Source: Flammula alnicola
Taxonomy: Eukaryota > Basidiomycota > Agaricomycetes > Agaricales > Strophariaceae
NCBI GenBank assembly: GCA_015499995.1
Contig: JADNRV010000001.1
Coordinates: forward strand, 248,001 to 312,000
DNA length: 64,000 nt
Direction of reading: 5' to 3'
Under the pieces are notes generated by a model that did no database searches, was not told the DNA's origin, and saw nothing but the letters and a program-made list of their open reading frames with translations. The position numbers and the translations under genes were made by a program. Positions 50,421 to 61,535 of this stretch are shown piece by piece (the first letter of the stretch is position 1; every line of letters starts with the position of its first letter).

Positions 50421-51125
50421 TAGATATGTTTTCCGGACTTACCCCGAATGTTGGGGCGTCTATTAATAGCACAGGATCCCAAATTCAGCTGTGGGGAAAT
50501 TCAAATATGTACGAAATTAAGACCCAGGCTTGTGGGCGCTCCCTTCCAAACCGGTTAAACATCCTATTTGCTCCTTCTACAATTTCCCTATTGTCTACGC
50601 AGAAGAGTCCCAGTCACCGCGAGTCGATTTTAAGGCATTCACATTCTCGCTCCAGTTATCAGTTACCGTGTATAAGTATCTCAGTCTCTTCCACCTATTT
50701 ATTCTTTCTTTTCCATCATAATCCTTTTTGTGATATGACCACAGATGTTTTGTTGGTGCAGATTATTGTATGCAAGGCCGATATCAAGTTTACATCCCTA
50801 CAAGCTTTACCAACCTGGCAATCTCTGGACCCTCATTTGAGGTACTAATTTGGTTGTAATCTTGACTACTAATCATAATCCATGATGACACTCATCACCG
50901 TCGCGACTCCCAAGACGAGTTACTTACTGTGGCCTAGGAAATGTTTGCAGTTGCGAGGGATTAGGGTGGGCGCTTCATACAATGCCTCAACCTGCATCGC
51001 CTATGTCTCGCCTGGCTTGGTGTTTTCATTACTATCAACTTGCCCTTAGCAATGATCCCCACTGCGATGTCGCGCGCGGCGAAAGTTGCGCAACCACAAG
51101 TGATAAAAACCTTCTTTCAGATTGA
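50421..51125. other. Sequence between the MITE and the proposed Helitron 3' end
   Basis: AT-rich, no gene supported. Confidence 0.45.
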
Positions 51126-51151
51126 CTAGCGCGGTCGCGTGCTTCGCACGC
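51126..51151 (-). other. Candidate Helitron 3' terminus: hairpin plus CTAG|T
   Basis: On the minus strand a 6-bp stem with a 3-base loop (GCGTGCGAAGCACGC, 51137-51151) is followed after seven bases by CTAG (51126-51129) and then T. Helitrons end in a short hairpin and CTRR and insert before a T. Confidence 0.5.
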
Positions 51152-51305
51152 TCCCTTTGTTCACATGACCGAGCGTGACCGTGTACATTTATGTTGACGC
51201 GCGATGGGATGCGTTGAATGCATCATTAGAACTGTTAACTCATACCTCGTCGCTCTTTGTTCTCATTACTGTCATTCTAACTCTTGCTTTCATCTCGGTC
51301 TTATC

Positions 51306-53847
51306 ATGCCTGAATATATGGAATTTCACACAGACTACATCCATATCGACTATTTCATCAATAACACGTCCTCGGAAAATCGGCTTTTGAAGGGCATTTT
51401 CATTGATGCAACTGCAAAAGAACTTAAATCTGGCGTTGACTTGCATGGTTCTCCTGCTGCTTCGGGCCATGTTTATGAACTGGAATCTTCGTCGACTATA
51501 CTAAGGGGTGGGGCAACCAAGGAAGAGAAGAAAACTCATGTATATCCTAACAAGTATGCCACTCCTGTCGGTGCGGCTACCGTGGCGATATACACTCGGA
51601 AATTGTGTCTTGTGGGCGTTGAAACAGCACCTCGAGCTACTATTCTGGAGTTTAAGGAAGACAATGGTCGAGGAGAGAGCTATTGGTGTCAAGTGAGTCA
51701 TGCTGTTTATTGCTGCATAGATTTTGATTTCTAATTTCATTGTTAGGCTCAGCTTTTCACTCATACAAATGTTCAGATATTCACGGTTGATGAATGGCGA
51801 AATGGTATTTGTAAGGTGGATCGATCGGTCAGTCTTTTTTTTTGATTACAATACAGTTAAAGTTTCTAACTATTGGTGGTTTCGATGAATAGACACGTGG
51901 CTTCAAAGTTGGTTTTGCTTTCGAGTTCGAAATCCATGTTCTTGCGTTTCTCACGCTCGATTTGCTTATCCAGGTATGCTCTTTCTTTAAGATTTCCGGT
52001 GTTATTTTATATATTTTCTATGTTGCTAGGCTCATTGGTCGGATACACGCCAAGGGCTACTTCATTCGCCCGCAGACATTGTGATGGAGTATCCTTTGTT
52101 TCTTCAGGAACTGGTGACCTGGATGATTGAACGCCGCAAGACTAATTCGACTCGCACGTCAATTGCAATGAATGTCATTCGTGATCACACAGATATCTTC
52201 TGTGGAGCGGGGGTCTATACAATTCAGGAAGTTTTCCATCGTGCTGGTAGCTTTTATTTCTTTAGTTTCGTTGTCTATTTTCAGTTTCTTATTTGATTTC
52301 TTTAGGTCTATCTCCCAATCTGGTGGAATTTGAGATCTTTGATTGTCCCTCTCGTACTGCAAGACTTGTAGCGGCGTATTATCACTTTTGTCTTCAAGTC
52401 CGAAAAACTGCATGGTGCGTAGGATTTTTTTTTTGTCATTATCTTTTTTGGTTGTTAACAAATGTTTTAGGTTATTTATTAAACAATTCCTTTGTGGTTT
52501 TTTATGTGCCTGTCGCCGCGAGGATCGCGCGTTATATGCGCAAGAGCTTGCAGTGTATGGGAAAGATCGGACGAATCATTCAGTTCGATTCAAACGTCTT
52601 CTTACACAATTTAAGGTGATGTTCTTTGTAGTTCTATTTTGTGACTTTTGAGATTTTAATGTCGTGGTTAGTCTTGTCTTGAAATACAGGATGGATCTGA
52701 ATCTGAATGGATTCGCATTCACGGTGCATCTGGTGTGCCGTTCGATGTTTTTGAACCGGACCACATACAACATGCTCTGGAGCACAAAGGGCTCGACCTC
52801 GGTTCTTTGATTTTTGGTGGAGCGCTATGGATGAAGCTTGCATCCGACAACGATCTCTCCATTGTGGAAGAAGAAAACACACTATCAAAGTACTTTTCTG
52901 CTAATGAATGTCAGTATTTTTGACGTTGTATTACACTCTTCACTCATGTATAAATTGTGGCAGTTGATCGATCTAAAACGTGGCTTCATCCGGAACACTA
53001 TGATTATCTTTTCAATGCTTCATCCTTGCGACAGGGAATGACCGCTTGGAGTCAACCTCGACTGTACCGTTGGTCTGAAACTAATGTATGGTCGGTTATA
53101 CCAGTCTATCCGGTTTTGTCACATGCCGATGTTTCAAGCAGAGCGGTAAGTTTTTTTTTTTGGTTTTTCGAAGTTTTTTGTTTGCTGAGTTTTGATGAAT
53201 GTGATTAACAGTTGAAAATTCTCGAAGCCAAAAAAGCGACGAAGAGCACAGTGAAAGCGACGAAAACTAAAGCATTAACTCCGAAGAAGGTTAAAATCGA
53301 CGTCCTGGATGAAAACATGCGTATGGCTTTGTTACTTCAAAATGTGACGCAACATTCCGAAGTTTACACTGTCGGCCCTCTCGATTTCTGCGGTGTTGCG
53401 CAAATAATCACCGGTGGTGGTGGAAAGCCTATGTGAGTTTCGTTACAAGTTTTCTGAGTCTATATGCTGACTATTCATAGAGTTATGGTTTGCAAGATGG
53501 ATCCACGGAAATCTTTATATTGCGTACAAAGGCATATCCTTGGTGCTGCTACCGCAAAACTTAAAGGGAAAGGTTTAGAGAAGAAAGGTATTGATCGAAA
53601 GACTAAAGTAACTTTGCTCAAGAAGATATCCAAACGACAAAGGGAAGATGACGACAAGGAAAATTCGGATACTTTATCTACTTTATCTTCGTCATCGCCA
53701 ATTCCACCACGCAAGCGAAGAAGGTCAGCTGATTACGATATTGTCATGCAGACAAACTTCGGAAGCGCATCACAGTTACCTATTCTTCAAAGGAGATCTT
53801 CTTCTTCGTCTTCAATTTGGCCATCTTCGTCTCCTGTTCCTAATTAA
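51306..53847 (+). CDS. Helitron-borne protein of unknown family (669 aa)
   Basis: Ten exons (51306-51692, 51747-51827, 51893-51973, 52030-52246, 52306-52414, 52471-52615, 52690-52909, 52964-53145, 53212-53432, 53481-53847) with every phase consistent give 670 codons. I do not recognise the family. The N-terminal half is globular, with TRGFKVGFAFEFEIHVLAFL, ADIVMEYPLFLQELVTWMIE and FEIFDCPSRTARLVAAYYHF. A middle part has FIKQFLCGFLCACRREDRAL and GASGVPFDVFEPDHIQHALE. The C-terminal third is very basic (KKATKSTVKATKTKAL, KLKGKGLEKKGIDRKTK) with PPRKRRR as a nuclear signal and a Ser-rich tail. A domain before it reads VGPLDFCGVAQIITGGGGKP and YCVQRHILG. No HUH, helicase, transposase or protease motif is visible. 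Orientation is opposite to the Rep gene. Intactness plus placement inside the proposed Helitron suggests an accessory or cargo gene. The start ATG is the first one in the open first exon. Confidence 0.7.
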
Positions 53848-54013
53848 TGTTTACAAGGTGTATATAGTAAGAAATAGACATTCAGTTCATAAAATTGTTA
53901 TTCTTGCGCTTGAAATACAGTCAAAGTCAGTTATAGGAAGAGCGGCCTTTGTTGATTGTTATTTGATCTTGATGCATATCTTGCAAGACTTTATTGCAAA
54001 AGCTACATACAAG

Positions 54014-54104
54014 TTTTTTAAGATGTGAATTGGCAAATATGTAGAATATAACCTACAAATGCATTGTACCAAAGGAATTCCATTCAAAGTTCAGCCTAAA
54101 TAAG
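54014..54104 (+). repeat. 91-bp module, copy 1
   Basis: Begins TTTTTTAAGATGT and ends AAAGGAATTCCATTCAAAGT plus TCAGCCTAAATAAG. It lies downstream of the 669-aa protein gene. See findings for the three-copy comparison. Confidence 0.75.
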
Positions 54105-54223
54105 ATATGGTCCCAACATTCCGTGCAATGTCCACATGGAGCGGAGTTGTTGACACATGTTTCATCTAAAGGCTGTCAATCTCATGTTCGTCTTATTTCG
54201 AGATTCACTAAACCACACACTAC

Positions 54224-54314
54224 TTTTTTAAGATGTAAGATCATAAATGTACAGTATTAAATGTCTATAATCATAATCTAAAAGGAATTCCATTCAAAGT
54301 TCAGCCCAAATAAG
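54224..54314 (+). repeat. 91-bp module, copy 2
   Basis: Same ends as copy 1 and the same length, with a diverged centre. Confidence 0.75.
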
Positions 54315-54885
54315 TTACAAGGTAAATGATATGTCGATTCTTGCTTGAAGAAAAGTGAACCGCTATGTTGAAGCTTGGAATACTGGTAGGCTCTGAAATA
54401 TTGACAAATTATTGACTATATGTTATAAATGCAAAGAAATGGAGACTTTGGAGCGCATGTGTGTACAAGTATCAAGAGAAAACCCGTTTTTTTTAGAGCA
54501 AGGAGATTACATTTACTTTCGAATTATATCATCTTCGCTTTACTGCTTAATGTCTCTGTGGACAATAATGTGGACATGAGGTGTTCCTCGTGTTTGATAT
54601 TCCACTGTTAAGATGAAAAAGCGAATTAACCTGAAAAAATGTGAGTAGTTTTAAGTTGAAGATTAAAGTGGGCGAACTTGAGTGTTATTGGTAGACATTT
54701 CGTGATGGGTGTTGCAGTGATAACTCAATATGAGAATCTGTCTCAGATGAGAGTGTTTTTTTTTACGGATTTGGAAAGAAGAACATTTCAAGTTGTTCTG
54801 TTTTCGATTTACTGATATGATAGTGAAGAGATATTGGTTGCAGATGTACGATTTTATTTACAGATATGACAGGTAGGTAGATAAA

Positions 54886-55918
54886 TTAAACTTTCTCTTT
54901 CGATTCTTCGTCAGTGTGGGTACGTTTTGCTTTGTGATCTTCTTCTGACTCATCTTCAGAGTCTTTGTTCTCAGTTTGTTTCCTCTTTCCAGTGGCAATG
55001 GGAGACAACAATGGAGAGCTAGACAGCGCATCATCGTAGTTGAACCTGTTGCGGGAGATAGTTGTAGAAGAAGAAGGATCTGAATAGATGGATATTTAAT
55101 ATATCAATCAGTTGAGATAAGACACTAAATACTTACGACTTGCAATATTGCCCGCCGACGTTACAGATTGTCGACCTAAATAGGCGATATTGTCGAGCTC
55201 GATTTCAAATGTTGGCTGTCTATCAGTGTCGCGTTTTATTTTGGTTAAGAAGCCACCAATGGAAATAGTGGATCCGGTGGTAGGCATCGGTTTTTTATTT
55301 TTCCATTTCTTTGATTCAGCGTCGATGAAGCAAGAAATGGGAAATTCCAAAACTGTTCGTGGTATGTTGATATATTGAGAGGGAACCATCGAAAATGTGA
55401 GGTTGACACTATCATATGCGGTAGTAGCTCCTGTTGCCATTATATATGGAAGACGATGGATATTAGCGCCCTCAGTAAATATTATCTGCAGAAAGTAAGA
55501 GTCATCTTTCAGGCCAAAAGATATGTTCGTTATACTCACTTCAGCAATATCTCCGATGAATGCATAATCAGCAGCATCCTCTTCAGCAATTAATTCTGAG
55601 GGAATGCCGGTTTGAGGCATAGTTGCGATCTACATGTATAATAGTTCTTAGTTTTCGATGGAGAAAGAGAGTATATGAGAGACGTACCCTGGCAATAATA
55701 AAGGCCTCTGTAAATGGATTGTCCCATACCTTTTGCATTTCGCCTACTCTTTCTTCGGGGGTGAAATAGCGGAGAAGGCCTAACGTCCTTTTTTTCCCAT
55801 CTTTAACAGGGAAATTGACGTCAAAGACTACATTTCTGTTTCCTCTCTGAGGATCAACAGGACGGGCATCTGCCAGAATTACAACACCAGTGACAAAAAC
55901 ATGTCCAGGAGATGACAT
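54886..55918 (-). CDS. Helitron-borne predicted ssDNA-binding (OB-fold-like) protein
   Basis: Four exons, 55688-55918, 55540-55629, 55137-55485 and 54886-55079, sum to 288 codons (287 aa) without a break. The start MSSPGHVFVTGVVILADARP is beta-rich, followed by RNVVFDVNFPVKDGKKRTLG, LRYFTPEERVGEMQKVWDN and FTEAFIIARIATM, then a second beta-rich part with ANIHRLPYIMATGATT and STISIGGFLTKIKRDT, and an acidic tail ending KAKRTHTDEESKEKV. The strand-loop-strand pattern and the spacing (TGVV, FIIARI, SIGGFLTKI) look like OB-fold proteins. Plant and animal Helitrons often carry RPA1-like OB proteins, so an ssDNA-binding accessory role is a reasonable inference, not shown. It is transcribed with and just downstream of the Rep gene (366 bp gap holding module copy 3). 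Confidence 0.72.
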
Positions 55919-56074
55919 GTTGAAAGATTGAGAAAGAAAGTAACAGCAGGAGAGGTAAGACTTGTTGAATACGAAACATATGACATCACAAGTCCGGGAC
56001 ATGGCATGCTAACGTCAGTGTGCACAATATGCATGCAATTTCACTAGACTTTCATTTCAAAGTTAAAAGGAAAG

Positions 56075-56161
56075 TTTTTTAAAGTTGGAGACTGCAGGTA
56101 TGTAGTATGGGGTCTATATATTCACTGTGCAAAAGGAATTTCATTTAAAGTTCAGCCCAAA
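56075..56161 (+). repeat. 91-bp module family, copy 3 (87 bp)
   Basis: Begins TTTTTTAAAG and ends AAAAGGAATTTCATTTAAAG plus TTCAGCCCAAA, between the OB-like gene and the Rep stop codon. More diverged than copies 1 and 2. Confidence 0.65.
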
Positions 56162-56283
56162 AGAATTCTGAGCTGAACGGTCTGCTCGATGTTTTGACAG
56201 TTATGCTGACTAATACCATACTTGGTTCGCGCGTTGTACTACTTGTAGAGAGCACGAAAATGTAGTATTCTAATCTAATGTAA

Positions 56284-59200
56284 TCAATCAAGAAGAACTT
56301 CAGGGTACACAATATTGGCTGTTTTGTAGTTGGATTTCTTCGGGAGTAAAACGTGAATGCGTTCACATGATGTCGCTCGAGATAATGCAACATAGAGCTG
56401 TCCGTGACAAAAGACAGAAGATAAAAGATGAATACCAACATATTTCAGGGATTGACCTTGAGCTTTGTTGATTGTCATTGCAAACGACAAACGGACAGGA
56501 AATTGGCGCCGTTTGAGAATAAATGGATAGTCGTGAGATGTTGGTTTCAACGCAATTCCCGGGATGAATGCTTTTTCACCATGGTGGTCTCCACCAATAA
56601 TGAGCACTTCCAGAATGCGAGAATATGCGCGGAGGAGAATCAAACGCGTCCCATTACATAAGCCTTTGCTGGGATCCAAATTGCGTAGTAGCATCAATGG
56701 ACAACCAATCTTCATCTTCAATTCCGACAATGGCAGAGACGAAGGATCTAGAGAACGAAGAAAGTCTTCAGGAATGTCGTCATGTCCATAGGAATCTCGG
56801 GTCGGATTGTCTGTTTCTATGCTGTCAGCGCTATGGGACACAATAATCTCGCCAGGCATTTTCTCGAGGATTTTCTGGTTCGTTTCTTGCACATCCGCGT
56901 TTCTGGGTGCCAGGATGGCGTGATCCAAGAAGTAGTCGGCAGGTGGGGGGGTAGGTTTGTCGCATATGTCACCATAGATAGTATTGATTAATTCTTCTTC
57001 ATCATAGGTGACCATAGATTCCGGAATTTCAACATTACCGTCATTGTCAATATGTCGTCCATGTCCTATATCGAGCAGCCAATCGGAGAATGTAGTCTCA
57101 TTTGGTGAGCATTGCAGACGCATGTTTTGACGCAATGTTAAGATCTCCATTGTTTGCCATAGATATGACTTTGCAAGGCAAGTGCCCACAATCTCCAATC
57201 GAGATCCTCTTGCAACTACAGGCAAGATCTGTTGGAAATCACCCCCAAAAATCATGGTCAAGCCACCGAACGGTTTCGAGGAGTTGCGGAGGTCTTGTAA
57301 GGTGCGGTCAAGTGCCTCGAAGCAATGTCGATGTGTCATTAAACATTCATCATAGATGACAGCTTCAGCCATTCTGAGAAGGTCTGCTTGAAGACTTTCT
57401 TTTGGAATGTTGCAGATTGAATCGGAATCGAGGCCGTCGATAGGAATCTTGAACATTGAGTGTGCTGTTTGACCGCCAGGTAGCAACAAACATGCCAGTC
57501 CTGTCGATGCAACACAAAGGATGATAATGTTCTGTCCTCGAACAGCATGAGATATCGTTTGATAAAGGTAAGTCTTCCCTGTTCTGCCAAAGCCGTCGAT
57601 GAAAAATGTTCTTCCTTCTTTGCCAACAATAGATTGCCATATTCTATTGAATGTGAATTGTTGATCATTTGTAAGTGAATGGACTCGTTCATCGGCCAAG
57701 ACGGTTTCTGATTCAGGATCAAAGTTTAATTGCTGTGCGATAAGGCGATTTCGAAGGGTATGAGACCAATTATGAATAGGCTGAGGCATGGATGGGATAT
57801 CAGACAACGTGTGGCCAGAGTCATGAAGAATTTCATCCATGAGATGTAGGCCGAAGTCATATATATCGGCATTGCTCACAGACGTCCTGCCGAGTTCATG
57901 GAGTTTATGCTGCAGGTCATCGCAAATTTGGTGCCGAAATTGCATCCAGAGTTGTTTGGGTTCCGCAGGTGAGCAAAACAGCAGGATCATTACGAATAGA
58001 TGTCGAAGCTGAGACCCTGTTTTGATCTCTGCAGCGTCTTCAAGACAGATACGCCATTCGCCGTCGTCCTCCAGTAAGCCATGTTTCTGGCAGGCTTCAT
58101 GAAATGTTTCACATAACACTCCATTAACTGTTCGTAAATCATTGAATGACCTCGGTCCTTTCATAACGATTAAAAGAGTGCGAAGGTAGAATCGCTCTCC
58201 GGCTGTTGGTCCAACATACACCATGCGGCCAAGAGCCAGACCTTTCCTTTGGCGCAGTGACCAAACTTTTGATTGCCGCTGTCGCTCGTCTGTTTTCAGT
58301 GTGAACATGTGAGAAAAATCCTGGTATGTGAGTGAGCGTGTGATGTCCCCAGATGTTCCTTGTTTCTGATTCATTTTGAAGAACGCGGTCAGTGCAGTAT
58401 CGGTATTCTCTGCATATTCAATGATCTCATTCGCATTTGACGATGGATTGAAAACGACACGTTGTTCATGTGGGAGATGGAGGGGCAAACGAATGATATT
58501 CGGTTGCTGGCCATGTATTTTGAATTGAAAGATGCGCCATACGGCTTCGGAAGCAGAAAAGTATCGCCCATCGATATATTGCTTGACTTCGTCCTGATCG
58601 TCATAAAGGGATACAGTTCCACAGTCGCCACCTTTGTCGAGATACTTGTTGATGTATTTCATAGATGCAAAAAACACAGCACATTCCACGTTTATGTGAC
58701 ACTCGAACCACAACACGCAAAATGGACTGAAAGGTATGATCCATCGATTATCGAGCATGAAGCGTCCGACTTGATAAGCACGACTATCATTTGGACGAAA
58801 GTAATGAGGATATCCTTTATGATCCAGGGTTGTGTGGTCTTCGAACGCCTTCGGAAAACCATGCATACATTTTCCGTCTTTCATGCACGGTGATTTAGGA
58901 TTCAGAGCGCCGCAAGGTCCATGGACCATGAACCTTTTTACGTGCTCGAAGAGACGTGGATGTGTTTTGGGGTCCGGCCATCGAGCGCAAATGATAGAGT
59001 CTATAATGTCTGGTGCAAGAAGCTTGTATTCATGTTTCAAGAAGATGAGGAGGTGCATATGCGGCAGCCCGCATTTTTGAAACTCGATGGCATATATGTG
59101 TGCGATGCAAGGTCCAAAGAGGCCGTCTTTTAAAATTGCATTCATCAGTGCTTTCTTTTTGAGATGAAATACGCGCGTGACCAGATCAGGACGATCTGCT

Positions 59201-61189
59201 ACAGTTTGCCCAGGCAATAATTCGCGAGTAATTTCTGGCCAAGCCGGATTTGCTGTCATCGTCAAGAATATGTCGATCTTCTTGAAATGGCGGGCAATAG
59301 CCATGCCATCCAGATACCGTTGATGCATGTCCCGAGGTCCTCCATGATAAGATGCGGGAAGAATAACACGTTGACCAAGCTGTGACAAATCAACACGGTC
59401 ATCATTCTCAGAAAGCGCATCTTCTAGTCCATTGAGAATCGTGACGCGTAGCTTAGGTTGTTGACTGCGAATGAAATGAAGGCGGCTTTGATCGATACAG
59501 GCAAACATATCGACCAAGTAGGTTTGAAAGAGACGACATCCTCGCAAAATGGTTGAAAACTCATCAGGTCGAGGATGGATGCGATATGCTGTATGTTGTA
59601 GGAGGGTAACGTTTCTGGGATTTCCTTGAACCTTTAAGCCTTGATACCAGCCAGCTTCGCCATATGGAAAGAACAGAACATAATGCAAAGGAGCATACCC
59701 TGCATGACCTTCATTGATACGTTCGAGTTTAAGATGATTTTGATTATCATGTTGACTGTGATAGTATTGCGGCCGAAGATGAAGGACAATGTCACGGTAA
59801 TCTCCTGCGTAGGAATTTTCTCCCGGTACGATCACTCCAACTTCATCCGCTGTCGGTAAATTGTATCGTCGAGGATCAGTTCCGGGAAGTACACAGAGTT
59901 TGATACCATAATCAGGAGCGTCATATCGCTGGAGGATTTTGTATGCATGCTGATAGAGTGGATTATATGCATTGTGGGTTTTCATGACTTGCTGAAGAGT
60001 ACTCATCGTATTCAGCGAAAGGTTTTCATTCCGAGAAATACGATATCGATATGCCTCTTCAGGATCGTAGATGTAGAGTTGCGCATAACTTGGTCGCGTT
60101 CCCTGTTCAGGGAGTAGAGAGCCAGCAAGATGCGTCAATTCTCCATGAATGCGAAAAACAGGTGGTCCAGCGCCGAGGACTGAACGATCGACATGGACTC
60201 CCATCGAAGTGAAAGCAAGTGCAGCATTGTATTGAACCATGTTTTTCCGAAATTCTCTTGCTGGAGGAGTAGCCTCTGTGAAGAGGTTGAAAAGAGGCAG
60301 TGGAGGCACATGCAAAGGTCGCAGCGTAACCTTCCCGTGCTCACAACACATACCAAATTCAGGTTGATTGACAGAAGAGCTCGAGACACGCTCATCGAGC
60401 CAATGGAGAGCATGACAAAAAGGACATTCTATATTCATATGTCCTATGTCATGCACAGACAGATTATCGATGGGTAGTCGACGTCCCATACAAAATAGAG
60501 GCTGACATCCTTCAAAAGACATAACAAAATATTAAACACGAGATGAATAAATAAGTGGATGAATGCAACGTACTCATTCTTTCCATATCCTCGTCATCCT
60601 CACCATCAGACACATTTTCACTCGCATTCAGCACTATTGTCAAATTGGATATGAGTATTGCAAAAGAAAACCATGAAATAAACCGACATACTCGTTCTAG
60701 GTTCATCTGTATCAACAGCCATGTCATCGTCATGCGAAGAGTAAGAAACGGTGACATGTTCATGTTGAATCGGTGAAGACGAAGAAGCGGTATTCTATGA
60801 ATACATGAAGGTCAGTGTAAAACAATGACATGCATTTATATCGGACTTACAGCGAGAGATACATTAAACGAAGAAGACATGTGATGGTCCTTTCTTCTTG
60901 ACGTAGTAGACGAAGCAACAGTCTTTTCAGCATACAAAGAATGAGTCGAAAACAATAGCTAACATTACTTGAAACTTACAGAGGGCGCATTTGAAGATGA
61001 GTGATGGTGCTGTCTCGTTGACCCAGAAGACGGAGCAACACCCTTTTCGACACAAGTCAACATGAGAAGAGATCGAGAGTAAATTTGACACACAGATACG
61101 ATTTCGGGCAATCTCCATGTCGTGCGTGCTCGATAAGATGGACTCTGAATCCTTTCTGATCTTCGTAGACTGTTTGTCGATTCAGGCAT
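56284..61189 (-). CDS. Helitron Rep/helicase transposase (HUH endonuclease plus PIF1-type helicase)
   Basis: Six exons: 61100-61189, 60980-61042, 60851-60922, 60692-60794, 60574-60633 and 56284-60509; total 1,538 codons, no break, with the last exon alone coding over 1,400 residues. Short N-terminal exons code a Ser/His-rich and acidic region. The big exon has, in order, a zinc-finger-like Cys-rich block (CPFCHALHW, MCCEHGK), the Helitron-like N domain (LHYVLFFPYGEAGWY, DMFACIDQSRLHFIRSQQ), the Rep HUH motif LPHMHLLIFLKHE (about residue 485 of the long frame), the tyrosine motif MKYINKYLDKGG (about 625), and a PIF1 helicase: FIDGFGRTGKTYLYQTI, VIYDECLMTHRHCFEALD, MIFGGDFQQILPVV, LTLRQNMRL and FAMTINKAQGQSLKYVGIH with LYVALSRATS. 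The protein nicks DNA through the Tyr and unwinds for rolling-circle-like transposition. All catalytic motifs are present, so the element could be autonomous. Confidence 0.95.
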
Positions 61190-61535
61190 CGACAAAATTC
61201 GTTAGAGATAAAGTAGAGAAGAAGTGTGACATGCCGGTGACAACATGCGACGGTGATGACGCCGATCTGACAAAGAATAGTGACCATTCATTTAGTGACG
61301 TGCCGTCTGCGTAAACAGTTGGAGTACCCCCAACAAAGCAAGATAGGATCCTGGCACGACGACCGCACATTCGATAGCAGAAACACTGGCAATGGAAACT
61401 GTAAAAACTTTAAGTTCAGCCAACAGCCCAAAAAAACCGAAATCGGCACCGAAATCGCGACCGCGCTGGACTCTGCAACGCCTGGGAAACTTTCCGGCAT
61501 CTAGCTTCTTTCATTCTTAGGATAGGCGAGCAATA

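Larger units (their letters stand above)
53848..54885. other. Helitron-internal non-coding region between two convergent genes
   Basis: Contains the two 91-bp modules and AT-rich sequence. No additional gene is supported; the plus frame 54429-54611 lacks features. Confidence 0.5.
51126..61500 (-). mobile_element. Helitron of about 10 kb carrying three intact genes (5' boundary approximate)
   Basis: The Rep/helicase, the OB-like protein and the 669-aa unknown protein lie together in a visibly AT-richer block with no frame breaks. On the minus strand the Rep gene is upstream, and a plausible 3' end sits at 51126-51151: hairpin GCGTGC-GAA-GCACGC, seven bases, then CTAG followed by host T. The 5' end must lie between the Rep start (61189) and the MITE at 61536. 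A motif shared with internal repeats (GGCTGAACTT on the minus strand) near 61418 may be close to it. Confidence 0.65.

Noticed and set aside
61207..61219. TCTCTACTTTATC on the minus strand as the Helitron 5' end (resembles TCTCTACTA)
   Set aside because: It lies only about 20 bp ahead of the Rep start codon, leaving no promoter, and is not preceded by A. The real 5' end is probably further right.
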